This document shows positions 7,709-14,678 of a stretch of 24,002 nt of DNA, piece after piece. The first letter of the stretch is position 1. Every line of letters starts with the position of its first letter. The notes under the pieces are model-generated. The model did not search any database. It was not told the origin of the DNA and worked only from the letters and a program-made list of their open reading frames with translations. The stretch comes from Bacteroidales bacterium (GTDB lineage: Bacteria > Bacteroidota > Bacteroidia > Bacteroidales > UBA7960): positions 1-24,002 of the forward strand of contig SKTQ01000101.1 in the NCBI GenBank assembly GCA_007122505.1, read 5' to 3'. The translations under genes and the position numbers were made by a program.

Positions 7709-9307
7709 TCAATACCTGATATTCATTTTTTCAAACGTATCGTCTTCCAAAATTCTGATGGCCTCCCGGTAAGCATCGTCGACTTGCATCACAACCTGGG
7801 TGTAAGCAGCAAAATCAAACAAATTCCGGGCAATCAGGCCTTTCAACTGGTTTTCCATATATGCAACAGCCTGTTCTGTCTGTTCTTCATCCCCGGGCTC
7901 TAATCCCTGAGCGGCAGCATACTCGTACATTTCTGCCATTAAAGCACCATCAACACGGAAATTTTTAATGTAATCATTCACATCGGAATATTTTGCTGAA
8001 AGCTCGGCGCGATGTCTGTTTGTGTATTCGATGCCAAAGTTATTCAGGATACCTCTTCGGAGAAGCCTTGAATAAAAATCTGATACCCTGTTGGTGTCCA
8101 AAGGGATAAAAAAGTCTGGCATAATTCCGCCTCCTCCATATACAACGCGTTGATTGATTTTGGTAAAGTATTTCAGAGAATCAGGGAAAGTAATGTTGTC
8201 GGGGCTTACCAATTCACCAGACGAAAGGCGTTCAGAAAGATCCCTGTAATATTGTTCGGCACCTTCGTCAAAAGGTTTTTGGATGCTACGCCCTGTGGGT
8301 GTATGATACCGGGCTGTTGTCAACCTGATTGCCGAGCCGTCGGGAAGCTCAAACGGCCTTTGCACCAGGCCTTTGCCGAATGAACGACGACCAACCAGCA
8401 AGCCCCTGTCCCAATCCTGGATAGCGCCTGCGAGGATCTCGCTGGCAGAAGCACTGCCTTCGTTGATGAGTACCACAACTTTTCCTTCTTTAAAATTGCC
8501 CCTGAACGTTGAGTTCATTTCCTGCCGGGGTGAGGAATGCCCTTCGGTATAGACAATCAGCCGGTCACGATCAAAAAACTGATCGGTAAGGTCTCTTGCT
8601 ACATCAAGATATCCGCCGGAATTGAAGTTGAGGTCAAGAATCAGGTGTTTCATCCCCTGGTTTTTCAGGTTTTCGCTTGCTTCGCGGTACTCACGCATGG
8701 TGGTCCGGGAAAAGCGGTTCAGCTTGATGTAGCCAATTTCCGGTGTGGCCATAAAGGCTGCATCTACCGAGTTAATGGGAATACGATCGCGTGTAATGGT
8801 AAAGTCCAGCAACTCCGGTGAGCCGGCGCGATAAATGACCACATCTACTTTTGATCCCCTCTGGCCCCTTAAACGGTCCTGCACAAATTGATTGTTTACC
8901 TTGCTGCCGTAGGCTTTTTCACCGTCAATTTCCAGAATTTTATCTCCTGGCATAAGGCCCACTTTTTCAGAAGGCCCGCCGGGTATAGGGCTAACAACCA
9001 CAATGGTATCGCTGATCAGGTTAAACTGTATACCGATGCCTTCAAAACTGCCCTCCAGTGGTTCATTGGCCCGGCGAAGCTCGTCGGCTGAAAGATAGAC
9101 ACTGTGTGGATCAAGTTCGCTTAAGATGCCCCGAATGGCATCCTCGATGATTTTTTCTTCATCCAGCTTTTCGATATAGGCAAATTCAATAAATTGCACT
9201 GCTCTTTGCAGTTTTTCCAATTGTGCCTGACTTACCTGGGCGGTGGCCATGATTCCGGTTATCAGAAAAAGAAAAACCGGCAATAGCCTGCAAATATATG
9301 TTTTCAT
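7709..9307 (-). CDS. S41 family C-terminal processing peptidase (CtpA/Tsp-like)
   Basis: This 532-residue exported serine protease belongs to the carboxy-terminal processing family, which trims periplasmic proteins. The N-terminus MKTYICRLLPVFLFLITGIMATAQ is a signal peptide with a likely cut after residue 23. A PDZ domain covers about 85-170 (GIGIQF, GPSEKVGLMPGDKILEIDG). The protease domain has the Ser/Lys dyad: S287 in EGSASASE and K312 in RSFGKG, 25 residues apart as in Tsp. The segment LDLNFNSGGYLD near 224-235 holds the conserved Asn/Gly-Gly structural motif. The last approximately 130 residues are helical and carry no recognised domain. The gene diverges from the rhomboid protease gene. 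Confidence 0.95.
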   Translation of the reverse strand: MKTYICRLLPVFLFLITGIMATAQVSQAQLEKLQRAVQFIEFAYIEKLDEEKIIEDAIRGILSELDPHSVYLSADELRRANEPLEGSFEGIGIQFNLISDTIVVVSPIPGGPSEKVGLMPGDKILEIDGEKAYGSKVNNQFVQDRLRGQRGSKVDVVIYRAGSPELLDFTITRDRIPINSVDAAFMATPEIGYIKLNRFSRTTMREYREASENLKNQGMKHLILDLNFNSGGYLDVARDLTDQFFDRDRLIVYTEGHSSPRQEMNSTFRGNFKEGKVVVLINEGSASASEILAGAIQDWDRGLLVGRRSFGKGLVQRPFELPDGSAIRLTTARYHTPTGRSIQKPFDEGAEQYYRDLSERLSSGELVSPDNITFPDSLKYFTKINQRVVYGGGGIMPDFFIPLDTNRVSDFYSRLLRRGILNNFGIEYTNRHRAELSAKYSDVNDYIKNFRVDGALMAEMYEYAAAQGLEPGDEEQTEQAVAYMENQLKGLIARNLFDFAAYTQVVMQVDDAYREAIRILEDDTFEKMNIRY

Positions 9308-9334
9308 TGATATTACTGTTTAGATTGATCTGTT

Positions 9335-9352
9335 AGTGGTTTAAGTGGTTTA
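9335..9352. repeat. Tandem 9-mer AGTGGTTTA x2
   Basis: AGTGGTTTA occurs at 9335-9343 and again at 9344-9352 with no gap. It lies in the untranslated leader of the S41 peptidase gene. It may be a binding site or chance; nothing else supports a role. Confidence 0.5.
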
Positions 9353-9388
9353 ATTGATGTTGAATGAGCAAACATCCTATGAAAAAAA

Positions 9389-9408
9389 TAAAAGTATGCT
9401 TACTTTTG
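9389..9408. promoter_or_regulatory. Back-to-back -7 elements of the divergent S41 and rhomboid promoters
   Basis: AAAAGTA (9390-9396) and TACTTTT (9401-9407) form an inverted repeat around TGCT. On the plus strand TACTTTTG (9401-9408) matches TAnnTTTG exactly and has TATG 19 bases upstream (9378-9381) as an imperfect -33, pointing to the rhomboid gene. On the minus strand TACTTTTA (9396-9389) is a one-mismatch -7 pointing to the S41 peptidase gene. Confidence 0.55.
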
Positions 9409-9418
9409 TTCAAAATCC

Positions 9419-9449
9419 AGTCATAATTTTAATAACCGAGTCATAATTT
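9419..9449. promoter_or_regulatory. 20-bp-spaced direct repeat AGTCATAATTT in the rhomboid leader
   Basis: AGTCATAATTT appears at 9419-9429 and 9439-9449, exactly 20 bases apart, so both copies face the same side of the helix. The pair lies just downstream of the putative rhomboid -7 element, where a repressor could bind. The binding protein is unknown. Confidence 0.4.
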
Positions 9450-9461
9450 AACAACTGCAAA

Positions 9462-10280
9462 TTGGATACGGTCACAGATTACAAAATTAATAAAAAGCAG
9501 GAAAAGAGAGATTTTATGAAGGCCATGATCGTCCCTGTGGCTTTTGTGCTTTTATTATGGATTGTCAAATCACTTGAATTGTTATTTTCCTGGGAGCTCT
9601 ATAAGTTTGGCATTTTCCCACAAACATTATACGGTTTGCGTGGCATTTTATTGTCACCATTTATCCATGGCAGCTTTTCTCATCTTTTGTCTAATTCCAT
9701 TCCTCTTCTGGTTTTGGGTACATCTTTGTTTTATTTTTATCGTGAAATTGGCTGGCGGGTTTTGGTCTATGGTGCAATTATCACCGGTTTATGGGTATGG
9801 ATTCTCGCACGTCCATCTTTTCACATCGGAGCTTCCGGTGTAGTTTACAGCCTGGCCGCTTTCCTTTTCGTTTCCGGCATTATTCGCCGACATCCCCGGC
9901 TGATGGCATTGTCGCTGCTTGTGGCATTTTTGTATGGAAGCATCGTTTGGGGGATATTTCCTCTCAGGGAGCAAATCTCATGGGAATCACATCTGATGGG
10001 CATGATATCGGGCATTGTGCTGGCACTGTTTTTCAGGGAGCATGGTCCTCAGCGACCTTTATACTCATGGGAGCTGGAAGAGTTGGAGGAACAGGAAGGT
10101 TTTTCTGACTATGAAGAGTTGGAAACCGGAACCCCTGCTGATCTTGATCGACAAATACTATCTCCAGGTAAACAAGAAGGATCAGATACTGATACAGAAA
10201 GTGATAATAAACCCCGGGAACCGGATCAGGAAACCGGCCGTATCGTATACCACTACAAAAGCGGGAACACAAAATCCTGA
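9462..10280 (+). CDS. Rhomboid family intramembrane serine protease
   Basis: Rhomboids cut substrate proteins inside the membrane with a Ser-His dyad. This 272-residue protein has the dyad as S125 in HIGASGVVYS and H177 in SWESHLMGMISG, with HGSFSHLLSN near 69-78 supplying the HxxxN motif of the second core helix. About six hydrophobic segments span residues 21-190. The last approximately 80 residues are an acidic, Glu/Asp/Pro-rich cytoplasmic-looking tail. The start is uncertain. TTG 9462 keeps a charged leader (KKQEKRDFMKAMI) often seen before the first helix, while ATG 9516 has GAGAG six bases upstream but leaves almost nothing before the helix. The gene diverges from the S41 peptidase and converges on the ZIP transporter gene with only 8 bases between stops. 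Confidence 0.9.
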   Translation: MDTVTDYKINKKQEKRDFMKAMIVPVAFVLLLWIVKSLELLFSWELYKFGIFPQTLYGLRGILLSPFIHGSFSHLLSNSIPLLVLGTSLFYFYREIGWRVLVYGAIITGLWVWILARPSFHIGASGVVYSLAAFLFVSGIIRRHPRLMALSLLVAFLYGSIVWGIFPLREQISWESHLMGMISGIVLALFFREHGPQRPLYSWELEELEEQEGFSDYEELETGTPADLDRQILSPGKQEGSDTDTESDNKPREPDQETGRIVYHYKSGNTKS

Positions 10281-10288
10281 TTTCAGAC

Positions 10289-11116
10289 CTAAAGAAAAAA
10301 CACCAGACTTACTGCCATTATGGCCATCCCGGCAATAAGTCCGTAGATAGACAGATGGGGTTCGCCATATTCGCGGGCTGCCGGTAAAAGGTTATCGATG
10401 GAGATAAACACCATAATACCTGCAACTGAGGCAAACAGGAAACCGAACAATACCTCATTGATAAAGGGCATCAGGATAAAAAAACCAACCAGTGCGCCAA
10501 GGGGTTCGGCGAGCCCGGAAAGAAAAGAGTATTTGAATGCTTTTTTCCTGCTGCCTGTTGCGTGATGAATGGGAACAGAAATGGCAATTCCTTCAGGTAT
10601 GTTATGTATGGCGATGGCAATTGCGATGGGCAACCCCAGCTTGATATCCTGCAGAGCAGCGAGAAATGTTGCCAACCCTTCCGGGAAGTTATGCAATGCT
10701 ATAGCTACTGCCGACATGAGTCCCATCCTGTACAGTTTTTTGTTTTTGATTTCCTCCGGATCCCTGATCTGCTCTACCCTCTTGATTTCGTGAGGGTTTT
10801 CAAAAGCCGGCACCAACTTATCAATTACAGCTATCAAAAGCATACCCGATAAAAAGGCAACCACGGTGAGCAGGTATCCTATGTGCATCCCCATTTCCAT
10901 AGTGAGTATAGATTTGGCGTTCGGAAATATTTCAACAAAAGACAGGTAGATCATAACACCTGCAGAAAAACCCAGGGCTACGGAGAGAAACTTTGTGTTG
11001 GTTTTTTTGGCAAAGAAAGCAATAGTGCTGCCGATTCCTGTTGAAAGACCTGCAAACAAAGTCAATGCAAAAGCGATCAATACTTGTTGGGTCTCAAGCG
11101 GTGTTTCAGATAACAT
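10289..11116 (-). CDS. zupT: ZIP family metal transporter, ZupT type
   Basis: ZupT imports zinc and other divalent cations across the inner membrane. This 275-residue protein has about eight hydrophobic segments and the two family signatures: HNFPEG at 142-147 and HNIPEG at 171-176 on transmembrane helices 4 and 5, forming the binuclear metal site. A charged loop at about 105-130 separates the third and fourth helices, as is usual. It starts at ATG 11116 and ends 8 bases from the converging rhomboid gene. It lies 57 bases after the Rrf2-type regulator gene in the same direction, so read-through from it is possible. Direct regulation by it is not shown. Confidence 0.93.
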   Translation of the reverse strand: MLSETPLETQQVLIAFALTLFAGLSTGIGSTIAFFAKKTNTKFLSVALGFSAGVMIYLSFVEIFPNAKSILTMEMGMHIGYLLTVVAFLSGMLLIAVIDKLVPAFENPHEIKRVEQIRDPEEIKNKKLYRMGLMSAVAIALHNFPEGLATFLAALQDIKLGLPIAIAIAIHNIPEGIAISVPIHHATGSRKKAFKYSFLSGLAEPLGALVGFFILMPFINEVLFGFLFASVAGIMVFISIDNLLPAAREYGEPHLSIYGLIAGMAIMAVSLVFFL

Positions 11117-11173
11117 AAGCGTTCTGTTCGGTATTAATACAGACTAAATATCCATTCAGAATATGAAATTACA

Positions 11174-11581
11174 TTATGACCTGGCAGCAAAATCTTCCAG
11201 TGTTTGCCGCTGGAAATAGTTTTTAAATTGCATGGTGACATCTGTAACCAGTCCGTTCATGAGGCATTTATCGAAGGGGCAGACCTTACGGTCGAGGGGA
11301 CATTCGGGAACATCAATCTTGCCTTCAACTGCTTCGTAGATTTCAAGGATGGTGATCTGGTGAGGTGGTTTGTTCAGTAAAAACCCACCGCTTGGTCCTC
11401 TTACCGATTTGAGATAATTATGCTTAACAAGCAGCTGCAATACTTTTGCCAGGTGGTTTCTGGAGGCACCCATTTCGGCAGCAATACTGTTTACATTTAT
11501 GTGATTGTCAGCTTTTGCAATCAGCACCATTGCATGAAGAGCCAGCGATGCGGCTTCAGAAAAATACACAAGTTTAGCCAT
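11174..11581 (-). CDS. Rrf2 family transcriptional regulator, cysteine-containing (probable Fe-S sensor)
   Basis: Rrf2 proteins are winged-helix DNA-binding regulators, several of which (IscR, NsrR) sense redox, NO or Fe-S state through a cluster. This 135-residue protein has the recognition region NSIAAEMGASRNHLAKVLQ at about 31-49, the wing signature RGPSGGFLL (61-69), and three cysteines, C94, C101 and C106, in PECPLDRKVCPFDKC, the usual cluster-binding position. The Ala-Ser-Arg-Asn-His-Leu helix resembles the NsrR group more than IscR. It starts at ATG 11581. It lies at the downstream end of the hydrogenase locus, in the same direction but separated by 162 bases, so it may sense redox state for these genes. 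This is inference from position. Confidence 0.9.
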   Translation of the reverse strand: MAKLVYFSEAASLALHAMVLIAKADNHINVNSIAAEMGASRNHLAKVLQLLVKHNYLKSVRGPSGGFLLNKPPHQITILEIYEAVEGKIDVPECPLDRKVCPFDKCLMNGLVTDVTMQFKNYFQRQTLEDFAARS

Positions 11582-11687
11582 GGTTATTCAATTATGATTT
11601 GAAGCCCGGTAACCAGATCATAAGCTTCTCTTAAAAACACTACATTATAAAACAAACAACTCTGCATAATTTTACGACCTTCCCCTC

Positions 11688-11709
11688 AAGCATTGTCTTT
11701 ACAATGCTT
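11688..11709. promoter_or_regulatory. Perfect 9-bp hairpin between the hydrogenase locus and the Rrf2 gene
   Basis: AAGCATTGT (11688-11696) and ACAATGCTT (11701-11709) pair perfectly around CTTT. On the minus strand the hairpin ends the hydG operon region but is followed by GAGGGGAAGG instead of a T run, so it is not a standard terminator in that direction. It lies 107-128 bases before the Rrf2 ATG, so it may be an operator or a 3'-end stabilising stem. Confidence 0.45.
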
Positions 11710-11743
11710 TTCAACACATCCCCTTAAATTAATACACTACAAG

Positions 11744-11995
11744 TCAGAAAACCATTTTCTGCACTTTGACTCCATCTAGTGCCCATAGTTCATTTTCAAG
11801 GCGGATAGACTCATCCACATTGCCTGTAAGCTCCAAAAGAATAAGGCCACAACTATCGCATGCGGAAATATCGGGTGTATGCAGGCCCAGCCTTGTTCTT
11901 ATGGAACAACCGTATTTGGTGAGGATTTCCTGTACTTTGAGTGCAGCCTCGCTTTGCGTTTTAACCAAAACACCAAGAACTCTGATTTCAGACAT
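11744..11995 (-). CDS. TM1266-type iron-only hydrogenase system regulator, copy 2
   Basis: This 83-residue protein belongs to the small ACT-like/ferredoxin-fold family named 'putative iron-only hydrogenase system regulator' (TM1266), usually encoded beside HydE/F/G. The visible pattern is a beta-alpha-beta start (RVLGVLVKTQSEAALKVQEILTKYG), the conserved IRTRLGLH segment at about 32-39, a hydrophobic strand GLILLELTG and a closing VKVQKMVF. It adds two cysteines, C46 and C49 (SACDSCG), where its neighbour has only one, in TVCSRVG. The biochemical role is not established. It lies 12 bases after the first copy, making a tandem pair behind hydG. Confidence 0.85.
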   Translation of the reverse strand: MSEIRVLGVLVKTQSEAALKVQEILTKYGCSIRTRLGLHTPDISACDSCGLILLELTGNVDESIRLENELWALDGVKVQKMVF

Positions 11996-12007
11996 ATCCC
12001 AATAAAT

Positions 12008-12274
12008 TTACTTAAACAAAAAGTCAAACGTCATTTTTTTGATTTCCACGCCACCGATTTGCTGCAGGTCTTCTTCCAGTTGCTGCCAGGTCTCAGGTTG
12101 CCCCTGAAGAACCAGGATGATGGTACCAACCCTGCTACAAACGGTGTCGGACAGTTCATGAAAGCCGAGACGTGTTCTTATGGTTTCGGCGTGCCGGGAC
12201 AGGACTTCCTGGGTTTTGCCGGCTTCTTTGATTCGGTCATACACCAGTATGCCCATTATCATGGTTTTTTCCAT
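12008..12274 (-). CDS. TM1266-type iron-only hydrogenase system regulator, copy 1
   Basis: This 88-residue protein of the same ACT-like family shows the pattern MIMGILVYDRIKEAGKTQEVL, IRTRLGFHELSD, a strand GTIILVLQG and the ending GVEIKKMTFDFLFK. It resembles the downstream copy most in the IRTRLG(L/F)H turn and the final GV(K/E)(V/I)(Q/K)KM strand, so the two arose by duplication. ATG 12274 is preferred; a GTG one codon earlier (12277) would also work. It begins 11 bases after the hydG stop, which points to one transcript with hydG and supports a role in hydrogenase maturation or its control. Confidence 0.88.
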   Translation of the reverse strand: MEKTMIMGILVYDRIKEAGKTQEVLSRHAETIRTRLGFHELSDTVCSRVGTIILVLQGQPETWQQLEEDLQQIGGVEIKKMTFDFLFK

Positions 12275-12285
12275 CACAATAGATT

Positions 12286-13713
12286 TTAAAAATAAAGATC
12301 GCGATTGCCCGTTTTGATTTTTTCAATTTTTTCCTGCAGTTTGGCTACTTTTTGCTCTTGTTGCAACGCCTTGATTTTTTCATCGATCAGTTTATATCCT
12401 GCATTTTTTGTATCGTCGGCGGCATAGTCTTCCAGGTATTCAGCCAGTGTGAGCAATGCATTTGGTGTACAATACCTTTTGATGAAGCCGGGGACTGAAA
12501 ACTCCATAAAATGCTCACCTGTTCGGCCAAGCCTGTAACAAGCTGTGCAAAAAGACGGAATATATCCCGATTTGATCAACTCATCCATGATTTCGCTTAG
12601 AGAGCGATTGTCATTGATCTGGAATTGACCTTTGGTGAGGTCTTGTTTCTCCTGTTTTCCTTTGGCGTAACCTCCCAGTTCCAGGTTTGTACCTCCATCG
12701 ATCTGTGAAACACCAAATCTGAGTATCTGGTCACGAATATGGGCAGGTTCCCTGGCTGTGAGTATCATGCCGGTATAAGGCACCGCAAGGCGGAGTATGG
12801 ATACAAGACGCACAAATTCATCATCCTTTACCAGGTGGTCTTTTTCAATATCCAGTGACAAGGCATTTTGGATCCTGGGGAACGAAATGGTATGGGGACC
12901 CACATTGTACACTGCTTCAAAATGATTTACATGTCTCACCAGTCCCATGACTTCAAACCGCCAGTCGTACAAACCAAACAGTGCACCTATTCCAACGTCG
13001 TCAATGCCGGCTTCCTGGGCCCTGTCGAGTGCTGTAAGCCGCCACTGATAATTTCTTTTGATGCCGCCCAGGTGGACTTTCATGTAAGTCGGTTCATGGT
13101 AAGTTTCCTGGAATATCTGGAAAGTACCGATGCCGGAGTCTTTGATGACCCGAAACCCCGGTATGTCAAAAGGTGCAGCATTGATATTCACACGGCGGAT
13201 CTCTCCGTTGTTATGCTTGACACCATAAACTATACGAACGGTTTCCGCAATAAAATCAGCAGAATATTTCGGATGTTCGCCATAGACCAATATCAGTCGC
13301 TTGTGGCCCTGATCTATGAGGGCAGTGGTTTCGGCAATCAATTCCTGCTCATTGAGTGTAATGCGTTTTACACCCTTGTTTGAGGCACGAAAGCCGCAAT
13401 ACTGGCAATTGTTTGTGCAGAGGTCACCAACGTATAGTGGGGCGAAGAGTACGATACGTTCACCATAAACCTTTTCCTTAAGTGTACGTGCTCCTTCTTT
13501 GATTTCCTCTATTAATTCCGGGTCAGTGGCGTTGATCAGCACAGCCGTTTCTTCCAATGAAAGGCGTTTTTTGTCGAGGCTTGCCTTGATCACCTCACGC
13601 ACGCGCTGTTTATCGGACTTGACACCATTGATATAGCTCCAGATCTCATCGGAATCTATAAATGGCTGCATGCGTTTATCTGCAATACGGTATTTTTCAG
13701 GGTAATATATCAT
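12286..13713 (-). CDS. hydG: [FeFe]-hydrogenase H-cluster maturase HydG (radical SAM tyrosine lyase)
   Basis: HydG splits tyrosine with radical SAM chemistry to make the CO and CN ligands and the Fe(CO)2(CN) synthon of the H-cluster. The 475-residue length is normal. The radical-SAM cluster motif CTNNCQYC (C99, C103, C106; CX3CX2C) and the C-terminal auxiliary cluster motif CX2CX22C (C389, C392, C415) are both complete, which separates HydG from the related ThiH. GGTNLELGG and the arginine in LTAREPAHIR also fit. The last approximately 40 residues are a charged coiled-coil-like tail. HydE and HydF are not in the window. It lies 163 bases from the preceding MBL-fold gene with a promoter-like element in the gap, and continues into the two TM1266-type genes. 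Confidence 0.97.
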   Translation of the reverse strand: MIYYPEKYRIADKRMQPFIDSDEIWSYINGVKSDKQRVREVIKASLDKKRLSLEETAVLINATDPELIEEIKEGARTLKEKVYGERIVLFAPLYVGDLCTNNCQYCGFRASNKGVKRITLNEQELIAETTALIDQGHKRLILVYGEHPKYSADFIAETVRIVYGVKHNNGEIRRVNINAAPFDIPGFRVIKDSGIGTFQIFQETYHEPTYMKVHLGGIKRNYQWRLTALDRAQEAGIDDVGIGALFGLYDWRFEVMGLVRHVNHFEAVYNVGPHTISFPRIQNALSLDIEKDHLVKDDEFVRLVSILRLAVPYTGMILTAREPAHIRDQILRFGVSQIDGGTNLELGGYAKGKQEKQDLTKGQFQINDNRSLSEIMDELIKSGYIPSFCTACYRLGRTGEHFMEFSVPGFIKRYCTPNALLTLAEYLEDYAADDTKNAGYKLIDEKIKALQQEQKVAKLQEKIEKIKTGNRDLYF

Positions 13714-13739
13714 TATTCAGGTAATTGCTATTCTAATTA

Positions 13740-13761
13740 CAAAATTACACATTCTTTGTGT
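13740..13761 (-). promoter_or_regulatory. Putative hydG promoter -7 element with overlapping inverted repeat
   Basis: On the minus strand TAATTTTG (13747-13740) matches TAnnTTTG exactly, 27 bases before the hydG ATG. The inverted repeat ACACA-TTCTT-TGTGT (13747-13761) begins at the last base of this element and fills the spacer towards -33. The nearest TTTG upstream lies 27 bases from the -7 element, too far for a standard promoter. The layout suggests regulated initiation. Confidence 0.5.
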
Positions 13762-13876
13762 GAAAAAGGCATTCCAAACGAAAAAAAGTATTAAAATAAT
13801 TAAATTGCTGAATTACCTAAATATGGAGCATTGGAACAATACCCGAATAATAAATTGTATAATGAGGAAAGTGCAT

Positions 13877-14638
13877 TTAAATGGATATTTTCAGGCCATC
13901 ATAGGCCAACATAACGTTATCGGGCAAATCTTTACTTATGACATCATGAGTTCCTATAAAATGGCTCAGGTGTGTTATAAACGCTTTCTCAGGTTTGACT
14001 TCCCGAATCACTTCCAGGGCCTCATCCAATGAAAAATGGGAAATATGTTTTGATTTTCTTAATGCATTAATTACCAAAACCTTGCTATTAAGAAGCTTTT
14101 CTTTTTCAATATCTGATATAAAGCTGGCATCTGTTATATAGCTGAAATCACCCACACGAAAACCAAATACCGGCATTTTATGGTGCATCACTTCAATAGG
14201 AATAAATTCTGTGCTGTTGATCAGGAAAGGCCTTGTATTGATAATATGAAAATGCAACTGGGGAGCACCGAAAAACCTTTTTTCTTTCAGTATATAGGGA
14301 AATTCTTTATTGATAGAATCAATAACTATTTCACTTGCGTAGATATCCACAGTTTTATTCAGCACATAATTAAAGGCCCTCACATCATCCAGTCCGGCAA
14401 TGTGGTCTCGGTGGCCGTGTGTAAACAGGATGGCTGATATGTCGTTTACTTTCTCCCTGATCATCTGGTATCGGAAATCGGGCCCGCAGTCAATCACGTA
14501 GTTATGTTCCCCCATCTGAATCATCACAGATGTCCGGAGGCGGTGGTCGCGGGGATCAGGACTGGTGCACACCGTGCAATCGCAAGCCACCACGGGCACA
14601 CCTGTAGAGGTACCGGTTCCCAGAAATGTAATTCGCAT
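13877..14638 (-). CDS. MBL-fold metallo-hydrolase, PhnP-like
   Basis: This 253-residue metallo-beta-lactamase-fold hydrolase resembles PhnP-type phosphodiesterases. It starts MRITFLGTGTSTGVPVVACDCTVC, with a CxCxxC set (C19, C21, C24) that in E. coli PhnP binds a structural zinc. The active-site motif THGHRDH is at about 73-79, followed by GLDD, a later HH pair, the conserved aspartate in YITDAS and a C-terminal THLSH. Family members cut cyclic phosphodiesters, and the true substrate is unknown; RNase Z and lipoate-type homologues are alternatives. A longer frame begins at a TTG at 14674 and ATGs at 14662/14659 are possible; 14638 fits the family N-terminus. The gene follows ribF by 40 bases. 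Confidence 0.85.
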   Translation of the reverse strand: MRITFLGTGTSTGVPVVACDCTVCTSPDPRDHRLRTSVMIQMGEHNYVIDCGPDFRYQMIREKVNDISAILFTHGHRDHIAGLDDVRAFNYVLNKTVDIYASEIVIDSINKEFPYILKEKRFFGAPQLHFHIINTRPFLINSTEFIPIEVMHHKMPVFGFRVGDFSYITDASFISDIEKEKLLNSKVLVINALRKSKHISHFSLDEALEVIREVKPEKAFITHLSHFIGTHDVISKDLPDNVMLAYDGLKISI

Positions 14639-14678
14639 GGGGTGTTCTGTGGCCTTCATCATTGATCGCTGCAAAAAA

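Noticed and set aside
12868..13383. 171-codon plus-strand open frame inside hydG
   Set aside because: It lies fully within the confident minus-strand hydG and has no recognisable domain or start signals.
13740..13763. Rex operator upstream of hydG
   Set aside because: The half-sites are ACACA/TGTGT, not TTGTGA/TCACAA in the Rex orientation, so assignment to Rex is not supported.
13760..14032. 90-codon plus-strand open frame between hydG and the MBL gene
   Set aside because: Half overlaps the MBL-fold gene and the rest covers the hydG promoter region; composition and sequence show no family signal.
14639..14674. Longer N-terminus for the MBL hydrolase
   Set aside because: It begins at TTG and places residues before the conserved MRITFLGTGTS start; internal ATGs at 14662 and 14659 are possible but not needed.
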